Below, piece by piece: positions 1 to 12,125 of a stretch of DNA of 64,000 nt. The DNA comes from Lanius collurio. Taxonomy: Eukaryota > Chordata > Aves > Passeriformes > Laniidae. Below the pieces are notes generated by a model. That model made no database searches. It worked only from the letters and a program-made list of their open reading frames with translations, and was not told the DNA's origin. Position numbers and translations under genes: made by a program. Position 1 is the first letter of the stretch, and the number at the start of each line of letters is the position of its first letter. Where the stretch lies: contig JACBWW010000020.1 of assembly GCA_020086605.1 (NCBI GenBank), positions 15,177,382 to 15,241,381 on the forward strand, read 5' to 3'.

Positions 1-2663
1 TAGACTTTGCTACTATTGTTCATTTGTAGGCATTTATAATTCTGAAGCTGGAAAATATATACAAACCATCTTTATGAGCATATTTATTATTGTTCTGAAA
101 CTGCAGCATTTAAAATTAATATATGTATTATTCTAATTTGGTAAGAACACTTTTACCCTTCAAAAATGAATATTTTAAAAGGAATATAGACAATAGGCAT
201 ACCGTTATACAGTTTTGTCTCAGGAATCTAAAGAAATCTCTGGCATTTTGTGTTTTCTTGCATGTTAAATGAAAGTTGTTTTTTAGATGAAATCACTGTT
301 ACTATGTCTGGTTTCTTCATTAGGGAATGCAAGGGATGAAATTGTAGCTCCCACCACATGCCATCCAGAAGTAAAATCTACAGACACAGGCTTCCAGTCT
401 ATGTTCTTTTTTCCTCTCTTCTTGAGATAGAAAATGTAACTTGTAACATTTAGTGAACTTTTGTACTAAGCAATCTTGCCTTTTGGGGGATAGGGATTGA
501 TTTTCCTTAGCTTCCCACGTGAGTACTCTGAATGCATCCGTTCTTCCTCTCCATGGTAGGTGTTCAGTGAAACTAGCAGTGCAGGATAAGATGGTACTGC
601 CTTTAGGGCATGAGAAGGAGGAAATTCAGGTTCAGGCACTTTTCCCTTGTTTTGGAAGGAGACAACCTGAACCAACCACCAACATGAAAAAAGGGACAAG
701 TATACTGTTCAGATGGAAACGTGTACAGAGATACAGGAAATTAGGGGGGAAAATGTCTACAAATGAAAGACAAAAGATCACCTAAATACGAAGTTTGCTT
801 ATTTTACTGAGATAGATTATGGTGTTGGTAAGCATATTCATTTCCTATGAGTACCCTTTGACTCCCATTAGTGAAGGCAGAATTTTTCTGTACAGAGAAC
901 ACTTTGATAAAATTTCCACAATACTTCTATCTTGCTATTTTAAATAGTTGAAAGGGACTGCAATTGAAGATGGACCTTTTCTTGGCCTTCTTCCACAGCC
1001 TGGCTTCTACTCATCATATCTGCCAGCTCCAACTTTAAATTTAGCGCAGCATGGTAGCATGGTATAGCACAGAATCAAGAGTAATGTATACATTTAGGAA
1101 ATACAATTATCCTGCTCCTAACTGCAGTTTACAGCTAGGCACTGTTTGCAGTGAAATGAAGACATTTCAACTTCAGGTGATTTTCCACAGTGTCAGTATA
1201 AAAATCCTCCTACATTCAATATAGGCAAGAATTTCACTCATTGTTTTGCTATATAATTTATTATATGCAAAAGAGAGTTAACTTAAAAAATTTTCTTGGT
1301 GACCTTTATACACGACGTCAGGAAATCAAATAATTCCAAAGTTTCTTCCTAAGGGCTGTGGCAAAATGGCACAGGAAAATGGATAGAACAGGACTATGCA
1401 GAGTAAAATTTCAAGGAAGACATGATCTACAGGTGATGCTTGCAGTGTTCAATATATAGTAAACAACAGTGCAGTGAAATGCTTGAGATGGAAAGAAGTC
1501 ATATCCAATGCATATAAAATATGATCATCAATGCAGAAGGAACTCAAACAGATGTTAAGAGAAGTGAGAATCATACTTTGTAACAAATAACTGCAAAGCA
1601 AATGACTCATGCACCGGATAATGGAAATAACAATTACAGTATAGCATACAACAATAAGGGAATGAGTCATAAACCATTGAATCAGAGATGAGAAACATAA
1701 CTGACAGTTTTGTTGTGAGGCAAAATGCAATGAGTGATACTTTTGAAAAGTAAAAAAAAAAATCTGATTTGTGGAAAACAATTCTCATGAAAGAGGAAAA
1801 AAGTCTGGCATTTGTTGTATAGTTCCAAGTGCTGCCTTGGTCATTTCATGTTAATGGTTACGTGTGGCTTTTGCATTTTTTCCTTACTGACCACAAAAGA
1901 AGGGTGGTTCTTCATTTATGCTGTGTAGCTCACTATCAAGAACACTGAAATTCCATTGCAATGGCTAAATTAGTATCTCAAAGAGTAGACAAAATGCATC
2001 TGACTGGACTTGGCTCAGTTCAGTGGAGCTTGGAAAACTGAGTCGCTGTGTGAGCCCCATATCCCCTTTCTAGTTTCATCACTCCAAGACCAAAGCTGGT
2101 TATGTAGTGAATGACAAGGCAGAAGGCAAGCACATATTCTGTCCCCTGTTTTGTAATACTACATGGTGCTGACAGATCCCCAGGCATGACACAACTCACC
2201 TTTTAACTTGACTCATGTTTCTGTACATCAAAACAAACATGAAGAGAAGGGAAGCCTGTTTGGCATCCATTTCTGTTAGATTAATTAAAATTTGTTAGAA
2301 TTTCCAGAGGAGAAGTAGTTCTTGCTGCAAATTTTTATTGACTTTCCTCATGCCTCTGACTACATAGCATTTGAAATTCATAGTGCTTATGCATTTAAGT
2401 TAGTTTAGGTTTGAATTTTAAGGATATAAAATATTTAAAGAACTCACAATACAGTGGTTTCTTGGAGTGAATTAGCCCTCTACTCATGTATTCAGATATC
2501 AGTGATATTAAGCCATGTTTACACAGCTTGGGTTAACATAAGATGATCCTCAAAACTTCACTTACTCTCATATACCTGAAAAATACCAGGTTGACATCCA
2601 GCTCAGCCTATTTCTGAAACCTGTGTTTCCAGATAAGAGAAAAAGATATTTCCTTTTTCCTTT
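1..2663. other. AT-rich unique sequence, no gene seen
   Basis: I see no transposon, RNA gene or conserved coding block here. The longest open frame is about 110 codons (complement of 1449-1781); its translation is rich in Ser, Phe, Leu and Cys, resembles no family I know, and is of a length expected by chance in AT-rich DNA. No strong CpG cluster or promoter-like block is visible. Confidence 0.6.
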
Positions 2664-3194
2664 TGTCCTAGTTTTGGCTGAGACACAGTTTATTTTCTTC
2701 TTAGTATCTGTGTTTGGGCTTTACTATGAAGATCACACTGACAGAACACAGATGTTCTGGCTGTTCTGGGTGCTGCTTACACAAAGTCAAGGACTTTCCA
2801 GTATCTCCTGCTCTACTAGTGAGGAGCTGCACAAAAGGCTGGGAGGGACCATAACCAGGACAGGTGACCCAAACTGTTCAAAAGGATATTCCATACCACA
2901 GTATGCCACATGCAGTATACAAACTGGGGGAATTACCTGGAACTGGGGACTATCATAGTTCTGGGACAGGCTTGGTATTGGTCAGTGGGTAATAAGCAAC
3001 TTGTTTTCCTTGGGTTCTGTTACTCTCTCCCCCTCTCTGTATTGCTAAAATCACTAATACATTTTGTTTCAATTATTAAATTTTTATAATCTCCCACAAG
3101 GTTTGCCTTTTCTTTCTGATTCTTCTTCCCACCAGGGGAGAGTGAGCCAGTGTTTGCATGGTACTTAGTTGCTGATTGGGCATAAATTTCATCA
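2664..3194 (+). mobile_element. LTR-A copy 1, avian ERV solo LTR (about 531 bp)
   Basis: The segment begins with a diverged form of the common avian LTR start (TGTCCTAGTTTTGGCTGAG here) and ends in a decayed form of the usual terminus (TTAAACCACAACA-like; here ATAAATTTCATCA). Between them the order is conserved with the copies at 30645-31148 and 39185-39782: a block containing AAAGGATATTCCATACCA, then an ATTAAA polyadenylation-like signal at 3075-3080, then a CACCAGGGGAGAGTGAGCCA block near the end. Flanks are CCTTT on the left and GCTTT on the right, a possible 4-of-5 target duplication. A 111-codon open frame across 2623-2958 lies mostly in the LTR and is not a gene. The copy is clearly diverged, hence old. 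The polarity rests on the terminus order and the ATTAAA. Confidence 0.8.
3075..3080 (+). promoter_or_regulatory. ATTAAA polyadenylation-like signal of LTR-A copy 1
   Basis: ATTAAA stands about 115 bases before the LTR end, at the place where the other LTR-A copies have ATTAAA or ATTAAG. It supports plus-strand polarity. Whether it is used cannot be told from sequence. Confidence 0.45.
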
Positions 3195-3537
3195 GCTTTT
3201 CTCTTTTGTCTCCAAGTCCAACTGGACTTAGCATCCAATCCCTCTGTACTCACTTTTCTATCTGTGCTGCTTCCATGACAGAGAAAGAATCGGGAAGTCT
3301 GCAGACCAGATCCTGAAAAATAATATCACATTGCTTGAAACAAGGAAACCTGGAATACTCCCCACTTATGACAAAAAGAAGGGGAATGTGGGAAGTCTTC
3401 AATGTTCATCAAGGTGCAAATGAGGAAACAGTAACTTACTCGACTCTGGAAAACTTTGATAAGCTTCAATTTTAAGATCTAAAATCTTCCTGTCTTTTTT
3501 CATTTTGTTCAGAAAATTATTTTGTAGTTATTTTCTT
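3195..3537. other. Unique spacer between two LTR-derived pieces
   Basis: Ordinary AT-rich sequence. No retroviral internal sequence follows the LTR, which supports the view that LTR-A copy 1 is solo. Confidence 0.5.
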
Positions 3538-3612
3538 AGGGGAAAATGGGCCTCGGGTTCCATCTTTTGGAGCGAGCCTGGGCTTCTCCTTCCCTGGCAC
3601 AGTGGGCACACC
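3538..3612 (+). mobile_element. Isolated 75-bp fragment of LTR-B
   Basis: The reverse complement of this stretch matches 6820-6895 inside LTR-B copy 1 almost base for base. Shared landmarks are the block GAGCGAGCCTGGGCTTCTCC and the adjoining CTTCCCTGGCACAGTG, seen in LTR-B copy 1 on the opposite strand. Nothing else of LTR-B is recognisable on either side. The sense strand of LTR-B is taken as minus at 5751-7015, so this piece has plus polarity. It may be the remnant of a mostly deleted copy or a small templated insertion copied from the LTR about 3 kb away. Confidence 0.75.
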
Positions 3613-5750
3613 AGTTTAGGAAAAAATGCTGCAGCTTTTCTAACTCATACTTTTTGTATTTATACCAAACTGCTGGTTGAAGTCTTTTGATAAAACAAAT
3701 GGAGCTTGGACAAATCTTAATTTCAGACAAGACTAACCATATTAGCCAGAAATATTGAAATAAATGTTGAGAAATGCAGTTCTAAAAGTCTGTCAGCCAA
3801 TGAAAATAGACCTGAAGGAATTTTTTTGTAATCCTTCAATTTTCTCAAAAGACATTCTGATTCTATTATCCAAAATTCTATAAAACTCATGAGAATTTCT
3901 GTGTGTGTATGGAAAATAAAAGTAGTATGAAAATGAAAGTAGCGTGAGTTTTGTTACATGTAAACTAAGAATTTGGATAAATTTCCCCTTACATACTGTA
4001 CAGTTCTGGAATGCCTATTTCTCTTTCAGCAGCAATTTTTTTAATGTGAACATCCACAGCATCTGAAGATGCTTGAAATTGCTTTTTATCTGCTTCTCTA
4101 TTATAAAATATTATCATCACACCAGGACTATCAGAAAGAAGAGACGAAATGCTTCAGAACTAAACTGGTAATTGATACATTGTAATTTTTTCTCTGATGA
4201 TATTTTCTGGCTTTCTGGTTGATTCCCACTGTGCTTACAGTATGTTATGGAATCAAACCAGATGAAGTTAATGCAAATCAGTTTTTTATTGCAATAGGAA
4301 TTAAAAACTCTATGAAACAGGGAAAAATAGAGCATATAATTTTTAATTTCACAAAGTATCACATGCAATTCAGGTAATGCTAGAAAAAACTTTCAGACAA
4401 AGCCAGCTCAAGAGAATGTCATGCAATTTTTTTCATTAGTTTTGGCAAAACAGTAGATAAGAAATGTTAAACATGATGCTTAATTTATTTTCTCCCAAAT
4501 TAGTAGAAAAATTTGTTTATTTAGTTTAGGAAAAAATACAACATCTAAAGTGAAATTAAGGAAAAAAATATTCAACAACAAAAAAAAAAAAAAACCAACC
4601 CAAAAAAAAAAAAAAAAAAAAAAACCAACCAAACCCAAACCAAAAGTTGGTCTTTCCTAACCATAGGTCTCACATAAATTTTGAAATCTGATGGAAATAC
4701 ATGTGTTAGGCTGAAGACTCAACAATTATCTTGGATAATTTGAGTAGCTGAGTAGTTGAGTATTCAGTTTTTTCAGGACCTCATATTACAAAGTTGAGGT
4801 ACAAGCTGAAAAAAAGACCAATCAAACAGAAATTAATGAAGTCTGGTGTTACAGGAGAGGGAAGTTGACATGGCAAACTCCCATTGTGAACATGGTTTTG
4901 GTGTTCACACTTACTACAGGAAACAAAAAGAAACACTGTGAGTTTCTTGGCCTCTGCAGCCTACTTACGGGAATTTACTAGGGAAAAACCAGTACTTTCT
5001 TTTAATCAGTTATCTGGGAGAGCCCAGAATTGCAAAAATGTGTCTGATGGGGAAAATACCAAGGACTACAGATCTATACATTTTATCCCATGTGAACCTC
5101 CCCCTCATCAAGTCCATATCAGCAGAACAGCTTGAGAGGATGAGAACATACTACTAATACTACAATGAATTGCTCTCTTCAAACATTAAGAGGAAGCTGA
5201 AGCAGAAAAACAAGGTCTTAAAACTCCAAGAGGAACCTAAAGACAAGGTAGAGTGCTAAGCCAGTGTGGCTCAGCTGCCAACAAACTGTTGAAAAACTCC
5301 ACACAGATTTCATGATTCTTTATAATGTTAGAATTTTGAACAGAAAACAGATTTTTCCATACTTGTCCTTTAGTCAGTGCGCTGTGAATGACACCAAATT
5401 ACATGGAACTGCAAAGACAATGGAGTTAATGGAGGAAGCACAGCTGAATTAATAAAGAATACAAGTACAAGTGGGAGGTAGTTTCTAGGCACAGTAGGAA
5501 GTCTGAGACACATCTTGTTTTTCCTAATTGGATGAAAAATAGATCACTCGTGCATGCTCCATGCTGGTTTTCAAAACACTCGTACTGAAGCCCAATTTAC
5601 CTTTATGGACTAATCAGGAAAAAAGAGCTTGCAGGAAACTCCATTCAAAATGCAGCTGAGAGAGAGAACCAGAGCACAGTATATGTAAAAATCAAAGTGC
5701 CAATTGCAGGCAGTGGAGCTCTGCTAGGCAATATGGCTGAGAAAATATCA
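3613..5750. other. Unique sequence with one low-complexity tract
   Basis: Apart from the A/C tract at 4573-4645, nothing is recognised. Open frames reach at most about 83 codons and look like chance frames. Confidence 0.55.
4573..4645. repeat. A/C-only low-complexity tract
   Basis: Long A runs are broken only by C (CAACAACAAA, AACCAACC, AAACCC). The tract has no G or T over about 73 bases. It is one of several such tracts with A and C on the plus strand (see 12126-12245, 23513-23723, 28047-28159). Confidence 0.85.
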
Positions 5751-5888
5751 TGGTTGTAGCTGGCTAGGTGCCAAGCCCCATGAAATCTGTTATTTTTCAT
5801 AAGGGGAAATAAAGATTATTGAGGAAAACTGATAAAAACTGCAAGGCAAAACAGGTTCTGTCTTAAACAGTTGCTGTATGAAGAAAAG

Positions 5889-5894
5889 TTTATT
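5889..5894 (-). promoter_or_regulatory. AATAAA polyadenylation-like signal of LTR-B copy 1
   Basis: On the minus strand the sequence reads GTTAGTAATAAACTT. The same AATAAA is kept in LTR-B copy 2. It lies about 140 bases from the LTR's 3' end and is the main reason for assigning minus polarity. Confidence 0.5.
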
Positions 5895-6460
5895 ACTAAC
5901 AGAATTAAAAGCAAAAAGAAATAATAAGAAATCAAAGCAAACTCCCCTCTCCTCTGGCATCCCCTCCTATACACCAAAACTACACAAGGGAAAAACAAAA
6001 CATGGGATTTGGTCAGTGTTGCAGTTCTTAAAAGTCTCTGCAATATTTAAAGAAAGAAGAGTTTTTTCTGATTTAACGTTGTTTTCAAAATGACAACAGC
6101 AACAGTCCTGCCCGTAAACAAACCTGCTGAGGTGGAAAATCATCTCTCCCATGAAAATCTCACAGTCTATTCATACTGTGGTCATGGGCCCTTAAACATA
6201 GGGTTTTAGTCTTTTTATGGATGAGTTATTCTGGCCTGAAAACAAAGGCACTCTTCTTCAAAATCTCTAAAAGCCTTTCACCACTTCTATATGGCCTGGC
6301 ATAGGCATTTCTCATATGTTCATAGGCTGCACATGAATTCTCTATCCCCCTATCTACTTCAAAAGGATTGAGACATACAGTTTGCGATATTTCAGTTTTT
6401 ACCAACGTGCAGAAAGCATGTTTAAGCTACACACCAAAGTGTCGCTGCCTCTTTTTCCCG

Positions 6461-6472
6461 GCCGCCATCTTG
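6461..6472 (+). promoter_or_regulatory. YY1-like motif GCCGCCATCTTG in LTR-B copy 1
   Basis: The 12-mer is a full match to the well-known YY1 consensus and sits in the GC-rich part of the LTR. LTR-B copy 2 has only a broken version at the matching place (ATCGCCATTCCTG). A match of this length is suggestive; binding is not shown. Confidence 0.4.
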
Positions 6473-6950
6473 ACTCCGTCCCATGTGACTGACCTTCTCT
6501 CTCTTTCTGACCTTGGAGCCTCCATGCTAAGAAACTGATCTTGTCTGGACTTAGCACTGGAGAAAGCCTTGCTCCCTTGCATGCTGCCGGCTGCGCCGTG
6601 TCCTCTTCGGTGTGGTATGAGCTATGCTGGCTGCAGAGAGGCTCCACTGGCTCCCGCCAGGCCTGCGCAGGCCGCGCCGGCCGTGTGGAGGGGAAGCCCC
6701 ACCAGTCCCCAGAGGCTGTGCTGGGTGGTTTTAGCTGTGCAGCAGCTCAGGGCTGGTTTTAACTGCCCGTGGCTCTGGGACGCTTCTTCCACGGGGACCC
6801 AGGGGCCTGTGTTGCTGTGCCACTGTGCCAGGGAAGGAGAAGCCCAGGCTCGCTCCAAGAGATGGAACCTGAGGCCCATTTCCCCCTTTTTTCCCCATGG
6901 GAAAAGCTAGGAAAAAAGGGAACTTCACGCACTTCTGTGCCCGTTTAAAT

Positions 6951-6958
6951 ATGCAAAT
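6951..6958 (+). promoter_or_regulatory. Octamer ATGCAAAT in LTR-B copy 1
   Basis: This is a perfect POU/octamer motif close to the 5' end of the LTR in its own polarity (U3 side). Copy 2 has GTGTAAAT at the equivalent place. An eight-base motif occurs by chance about once per window in AT-rich DNA, so the evidence is positional only. Confidence 0.25.
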
Positions 6959-7093
6959 CACAAAAGTGCCATTGATTTAGGAACTTGTTCATCAACTCAG
7001 TTTCAACCTACTACATAAAGCTAGCTTGTATTTCTGGCTATCCTAACTGCCAGCTTTCTGCTCTGATTTAGAGTATTTTCCCATAAGACTTGA

Positions 7094-7222
7094 CACTCAA
7101 GGCCAGACTGGATGGTGCTTTGAACAACCAGGTTTAGTGGAAGGTGTCCCTGCCCATGGCTGGGAGTTGGAGCAAGATGATCTTTGAGGTCCCTTTCCAA
7201 CCAAACCATTGAGATTCTTTGA
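7094..7222 (+). mobile_element. CR1 LINE 3' end, 5'-truncated (about 130 bp)
   Basis: The sequence has the typical order of a CR1 3' untranslated end: CCAGACTGGATGGTGCTTTG, then GTGGAAGGTGTCCCTGCCCATGG, then GATGATCTTTGAGGTCCCTT and CCAACCA, finishing with one decayed unit of the ATTCTATGA-type terminal repeat (ATTCTTTGA). Strong 5' truncation is normal for CR1, which primes at the 3' end. The open frame on the other strand across it is not a gene. Confidence 0.88.
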
Positions 7223-7240
7223 CCTTGAATACAACCTTTT

Positions 7241-7273
7241 AATATTTTACCTGCAAATGACAGGTAAAATATT
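7241..7273. repeat. Perfect 13-bp inverted repeat, 7-base loop
   Basis: AATATTTTACCTG at 7241-7253 is followed by the loop CAAATGA and then by its exact reverse complement CAGGTAAAATATT at 7261-7273. It starts 18 bases after the CR1 tail. The stem is too short for a typical microRNA precursor. It could be a chance palindrome or a footprint of a small element. Confidence 0.85.
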
Positions 7274-8902
7274 GTGACGCTTAGTTAATGAGAAAGAAAT
7301 CCTTATTTAGTTTTACAACAAAAAGTCAAAACTTCGAGTTTTGTTGACCTGGAGTAGCACAGGAACGATAAACCAGGGAAATAAAAAGAATTTTGGTTTA
7401 GTTTGGTTTTTTTTTTTTCACTTACATTTTATAATTATATATATTTATGAGTGTTCTACATAACCCAAGTGTGTTCCTAGATATTGGCAAGACTAATTCA
7501 GGCAGATGTGCTTCCCACTAACTGTTTTCCACTTAGCTCCTGAATCCTGTACCAACCTTCTTGTTCCTCTTCTGGGTCTGCCCTAGAGCACAGAGCATGT
7601 GGCTGAAATGATCAGTGTGTGTGGGGCTGCTGGCAAGCACTCTAAATAAAGATTACATGGAAAGAAGTCTTGTAAAGACTTTCACTTCTCTTGTTGGTAC
7701 AAGTTTTCATGAATTCCTCTGCAAATGGTCCCTTCGATATTGCCATTGGGAAGTTAAGAATGAAAATCATGGTTCATAAAAAAAAAAAAAAAAAAAAGAA
7801 GTAAAAAAAAGAAGTATTAGATTTCTGGTTTTCATTTTAATTCATGAAAGCTTTTTCTACCACTGTTGATGTCAAAACCACACAGCTTATAGTACATCCA
7901 CAATGAACATTTAAGGAGAGATAAGCCAGTGAGAATTTTTTCCCAGTACACTCAAGATTATAAACCGTGGCCAACTCTTTGTTTTGAAACAGATTTGACA
8001 TCTTCAAATCCGTATAAAGTAGGAAAAGAAAACATCCAAAATTAGATTTGTTTCTGTCTCATGAAAAATAGCAGAATTTGATAATAAATCTTCAATCAAA
8101 ATGAATTCTCCACAGAAAATATGTTCTCCATAGAACTGGCAGTACTTTGATTTTATCAAACTTTTATTGTCTTTTCAATTTTTTAAATGAAAAAATATTC
8201 TTCATGTAAAAAGAAAAATGAAAAGTCTTGGTACACTCCTAGCAAAGCAATGCGAAGGATTTATTTTTAATTCATTTTTTAAAATCAACCAACATGATTG
8301 GAAAATGCACATTAAGATGCAATTAGACAGTGTTATGAAAAAATTCATTCCATGTCAATCTTGCTGACATTGCTAACAGAAATACTTGGCTCTACATACA
8401 AGTTCTCTGCTTTGTTAGTCATGTTGGAACCTGAAAATTAGAGCTCAAGGACAAATATCTGTGAATTCAACCTATAAAAATAACTATATTTAGACGGATA
8501 TCAAAAGTTCAGTGGAATTCTTTTCATTCCTCTATTATCTTACTATGTAATAATCTGTAATTACATTTTAGAAAGAAAAGAGGTGGGGTTTATTTGTTTG
8601 TGACATTCCAAAACAAAAAGTTGCAAAATTTACTTTTAAAAGAATTGTACAGAAAAGTATTTCCCTGAAAATTTGAATTTAAATAATTGTTGGGTTTTGA
8701 TGAACAAAAACCCAACAAATGTTAGTGTGCATAATATCTGGCTAGCTCTAAAAAATGCTGCTATTATTAATAGGAATGTGTGCGTGAGCTTGTTTATGTA
8801 TGTGCAAAGCAATTGGTACACTTCTGAAATTGATAAAAATATCATACTCAGTATGGAAGTACCAGCAAAGTGCAACCTACGTTCAAGACAGCTCTCCAAA
8901 TA

Positions 8903-9195
8903 ATAAACCATTCCCTGGAGCAGGCGGGAATGATCTTATTTGTCTGGCTCTGAGTATTGTATTATCAGAAACTGTAACTGTTTGCAGCCATCAGACACAT
9001 GTTTCTCCTTGATGACTATGCTGTCTAGCTCCACCAGACTCCATCAGCTATCAAGAAGTTTCAGGCTTTGTTAGAAAGGCCAGCTGTTGTCCATGTAACC
9101 CTGCTGTGGAGAGCTGAATTCTCAGTGAAATAAACATCTTCTTTTACTTTTTTGAGATTAATCTTCAGTGACTTGTTTCTGTGGTAAACAACTAG
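8903..9195 (+). mobile_element. Possible LTR or retroelement 3' end
   Basis: The part from CCTGCTGTGGAGAGCTGAAT through GTGAAATAAACATCTTC and TTTTTTGAGATTAATCTTC to CTGTGGTAAACAACTAG reads like the R-U5 end of an avian LTR, with AATAAA at about 9129-9134. I cannot place either boundary and see no target duplication, so this may be unique DNA with a chance resemblance. Confidence 0.3.
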
Positions 9196-11037
9196 TTACA
9201 AATGAACATGAGCCATCCCTGAAGTCTACACCAGGATGGGGGTTTGATGCACAGCCAGTGAGAGAAGGGAGCTGCAGCATGTTCTGGTGTATTTTCTGGC
9301 TTGGAACTATAAATGTATCATGATGCTTTTGGTGATATGTGCCACAGAGAGAATTCGCCAGTGAGGTAGGAATGACCAATAGCGTATTGATTAAATTAAT
9401 TATCCTAAAGAGGTCTGTATTATGGCATCTGTAATGAAAATATGGTGGCCTTGGGTCTTTAATTCTCATCGTTTTGCATAGTAAAATAGTGATCTTTCAG
9501 AAGCTATGTAGACAATTATCTACCTTGACAGAAATACAAACTTCCTTATTCAATGCCTTTTCTGGCCCTATCACTCCTGCCTGCAGTGGGACTCTCACAC
9601 AAAGAATAAAATTCTTAAGAATTTGATTGCAAAATCTCATTTCTCCTTAGAACAAATGAAAGATAATGTAATTCTGCAAAACTATTTCTCATGCCATTTT
9701 GAATTCTTTGGTCAGATTCCCCAATGAATTCTGCCTCTCTTCCTGCTAATTTGAGTAGAAGAAATAATATGATACATAACCAAGGAACATCTTTCAATAG
9801 AAAGCATATTTCATTAAGTAAGATATTCATCCACGAGGTAAGAAGAATGTACTTTTATGGATATTTCTCTTCAAACTATTGGGGTTTTTGCTCCAAAATG
9901 ATGGTATAGCTGTCTTCTTTTATTGCATATCAGATCAACATCTAATCTGTTTTGTTTGTTGCTTTACTTTTACATTGTCACAATGTTATATTACAACTTG
10001 TTGATTCTTCTTCAAGGCTATCTAGAATGTAATTTATGTGTTAAATAAACCAAAGCCATCCAAACCTATTAGCTTTTATAGCGACATCATTTTTGTCAAG
10101 TTCTTTTTTCCACTGAAACAATAGACTGAGTGTTGCCAAGTTGCTTGACAAAGGGAATTAAATTTATCAAAGCCCAAACTAAGTATTTTAATTGTTGGAA
10201 CCTCTGTTCATCCATACACACAAACAACAGTTTAGAAGTACTTTTATCTTTTCAAGTTAGATGTTTTCAAACATGAACAGCATGGCTATTTCTTCTGGCA
10301 GGGAATCAGACTTCTTCAAAGGGATCAAATCAAAATACTCAGAAGCTTTTGATTTTCTGTTCTGGCACAGTTTAGGCAAATATGAACATTTAATATTTAA
10401 AACCATGCTAGAATGCAATACACCACTTGCTTCTCATGTGTCCAGCATTTCTATGACAAATATTTTCTCAAATACAAGCTTTTGCAGAGATTTCTGACTT
10501 GCTTGGTTTCAGAGAAGTCTTAATAATGCAGTGTGAGCAATTTCTTCCATCTTCCATTGCTTTTTTAATCTTCTGTACAAAAAGATCAGAGATAAGACAT
10601 ACCAGACAGTTTTGTGAAAGAAAAATTTCTTTATATACAAATGTGCCTATAAATGTAAAGCTATGGAATTCTACCAAGTAAATCAACTAACAAGAATAAA
10701 TATTCTATTAACATCTCTTTTATACATGTATAGGATAGGAAAACAAAGACAATATCTCAGAGTAGAAGAAATTCGACAACCAGTTCTGTACAATATTACA
10801 TAGTTTTCTAAACATCCATTACTTTTGATATTCATTTCACAACTGGGGGCTGAAGGTGATCAGAAATGCTTGAGAAAACGTACTTGTCTAGCTATATTGA
10901 AGTTAAGATACCTGGCAGTTCTTCTAAATCCTTATGTGACTCAGTCCTTTCATTTTACATTGCAAACCATTCTTAAAGTTGCCCAGATGTATACATGCAT
11001 AAAATTTTGGGACCTGTTTCAAGGAAAGGGCTTTGTC

Positions 11038-11091
11038 TTGGGGTTTTTTTTTTGTTGTTTTTTTGGGGTTTTTTGTTTTTTTTTTTTTTTG
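11038..11091. repeat. G/T-only low-complexity tract
   Basis: About 54 bases hold only T and G (runs of T, GTTGTTT, GGGG). It has the same base make-up as the A/C tracts read from the other strand. Confidence 0.85.
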
Positions 11092-12125
11092 AGATGCTTG
11101 TATATTTTTGTGATATTCCCCCTCACAGTGTGGTTTGGAGCTCTGGATTTCCTATGGATGTAGGTGTTTGGAACTCCCTATCAGCCCAGGCACAGGTGAG
11201 AAGAGTCAGCATGTTGGAATCTTCCTTAGGAGGTCATGAACTTTTTATCTCCTCCTTTAAAGCAGTTTAGGTGTTTACTTTGCACAAGTTATCCTCTCCT
11301 CCCGCCTGGAGAGAATCCAAAAGCTGAGTGAATCAACAGCAAAAAATGTCAACATCAATATCAGGTATATGTCAAAGTGTCTAATTTCTACCTGAAATTA
11401 TTCTGATATGTTTTTTGACATCCTTCTGATTCTTATGTGCATATTTTAAAAGCCTGAAAAACCTAGAAAAATATTTCAGCACTTTATTTGCCAAAGTAGT
11501 GATGACTCATAGTAGTGAGTATTGATAAAACAGTGAAAGATTTTATACAGATTTAGTCTTGGGACACTGTGAAAACTGTAGTTTAAAATTTTCTGAGATT
11601 TGAGTACTCCATTGATAGATCAGAAATTAGACCAGGGTGAGATTGGAGCAGGACATGAAAGAAAGCAGGACCTATGGAGGGGACTCCCTCACTCTTCTGA
11701 TTGCCAGAGAAGGTTAGGAAGAAGTGAAAGGGTAGCAGCCTTTGGTGGCAGCCTTACCACTGGATCCCTTGGACTTCCCCCCTCTTCTCAGCACCTTGGT
11801 GCATTCTTACTGATTTCTAGGATCAATTTTTATTTCCTACTGTTTTATGGATCTATTTTGAAAGCTTAAAAACGGCACATTATTTCAAACAGAGTTTGAG
11901 GTTGCATCATTTGAGATAGCTTTTGTCCCAGAAAGCTTACAGTTCACAGAGCAGATCCTCCTCTTTTACAAACTGACATTTTTTGTTTGAATTTTGCCTT
12001 TTAGATGAAAATTGCTCCTGAAAGAACAGCCACTCCTACTTGAGCAGTCACATAAGTATGTAGATTTCCAGACACCTCCAGAAAAGAAAAGTGAAATTTT
12101 TGCTAAAATACTGGACTATGAATTT

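Larger units (their letters stand above)
5751..7015 (-). mobile_element. LTR-B copy 1, long avian ERV LTR (about 1.27 kb)
   Basis: This is co-linear over its whole length with LTR-B copy 2 at 45534-46871. Shared blocks include TTTATTACTAACAGAATTAA near the low-coordinate end, TGGCCTGAAAACAAAGGC-like sequence in the middle, and CATCAACTCAGTTTCAACC at the high-coordinate end. The ends are TGGTTGTAGCTGG and TCAACCTACTACA, degenerate versions of the clean inverted termini of copy 2. Minus polarity is inferred from the AATAAA on the minus strand in the first shared block and from the minus-strand 3' terminus, which resembles other avian LTR ends. No target duplication is seen (left flank ATATCA, right flank TAAAG), so the copy is older or its boundary has decayed. 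The 6440-6900 part is GC-rich with several CpGs; the short overlapping open frames there are not coding. Confidence 0.85.
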
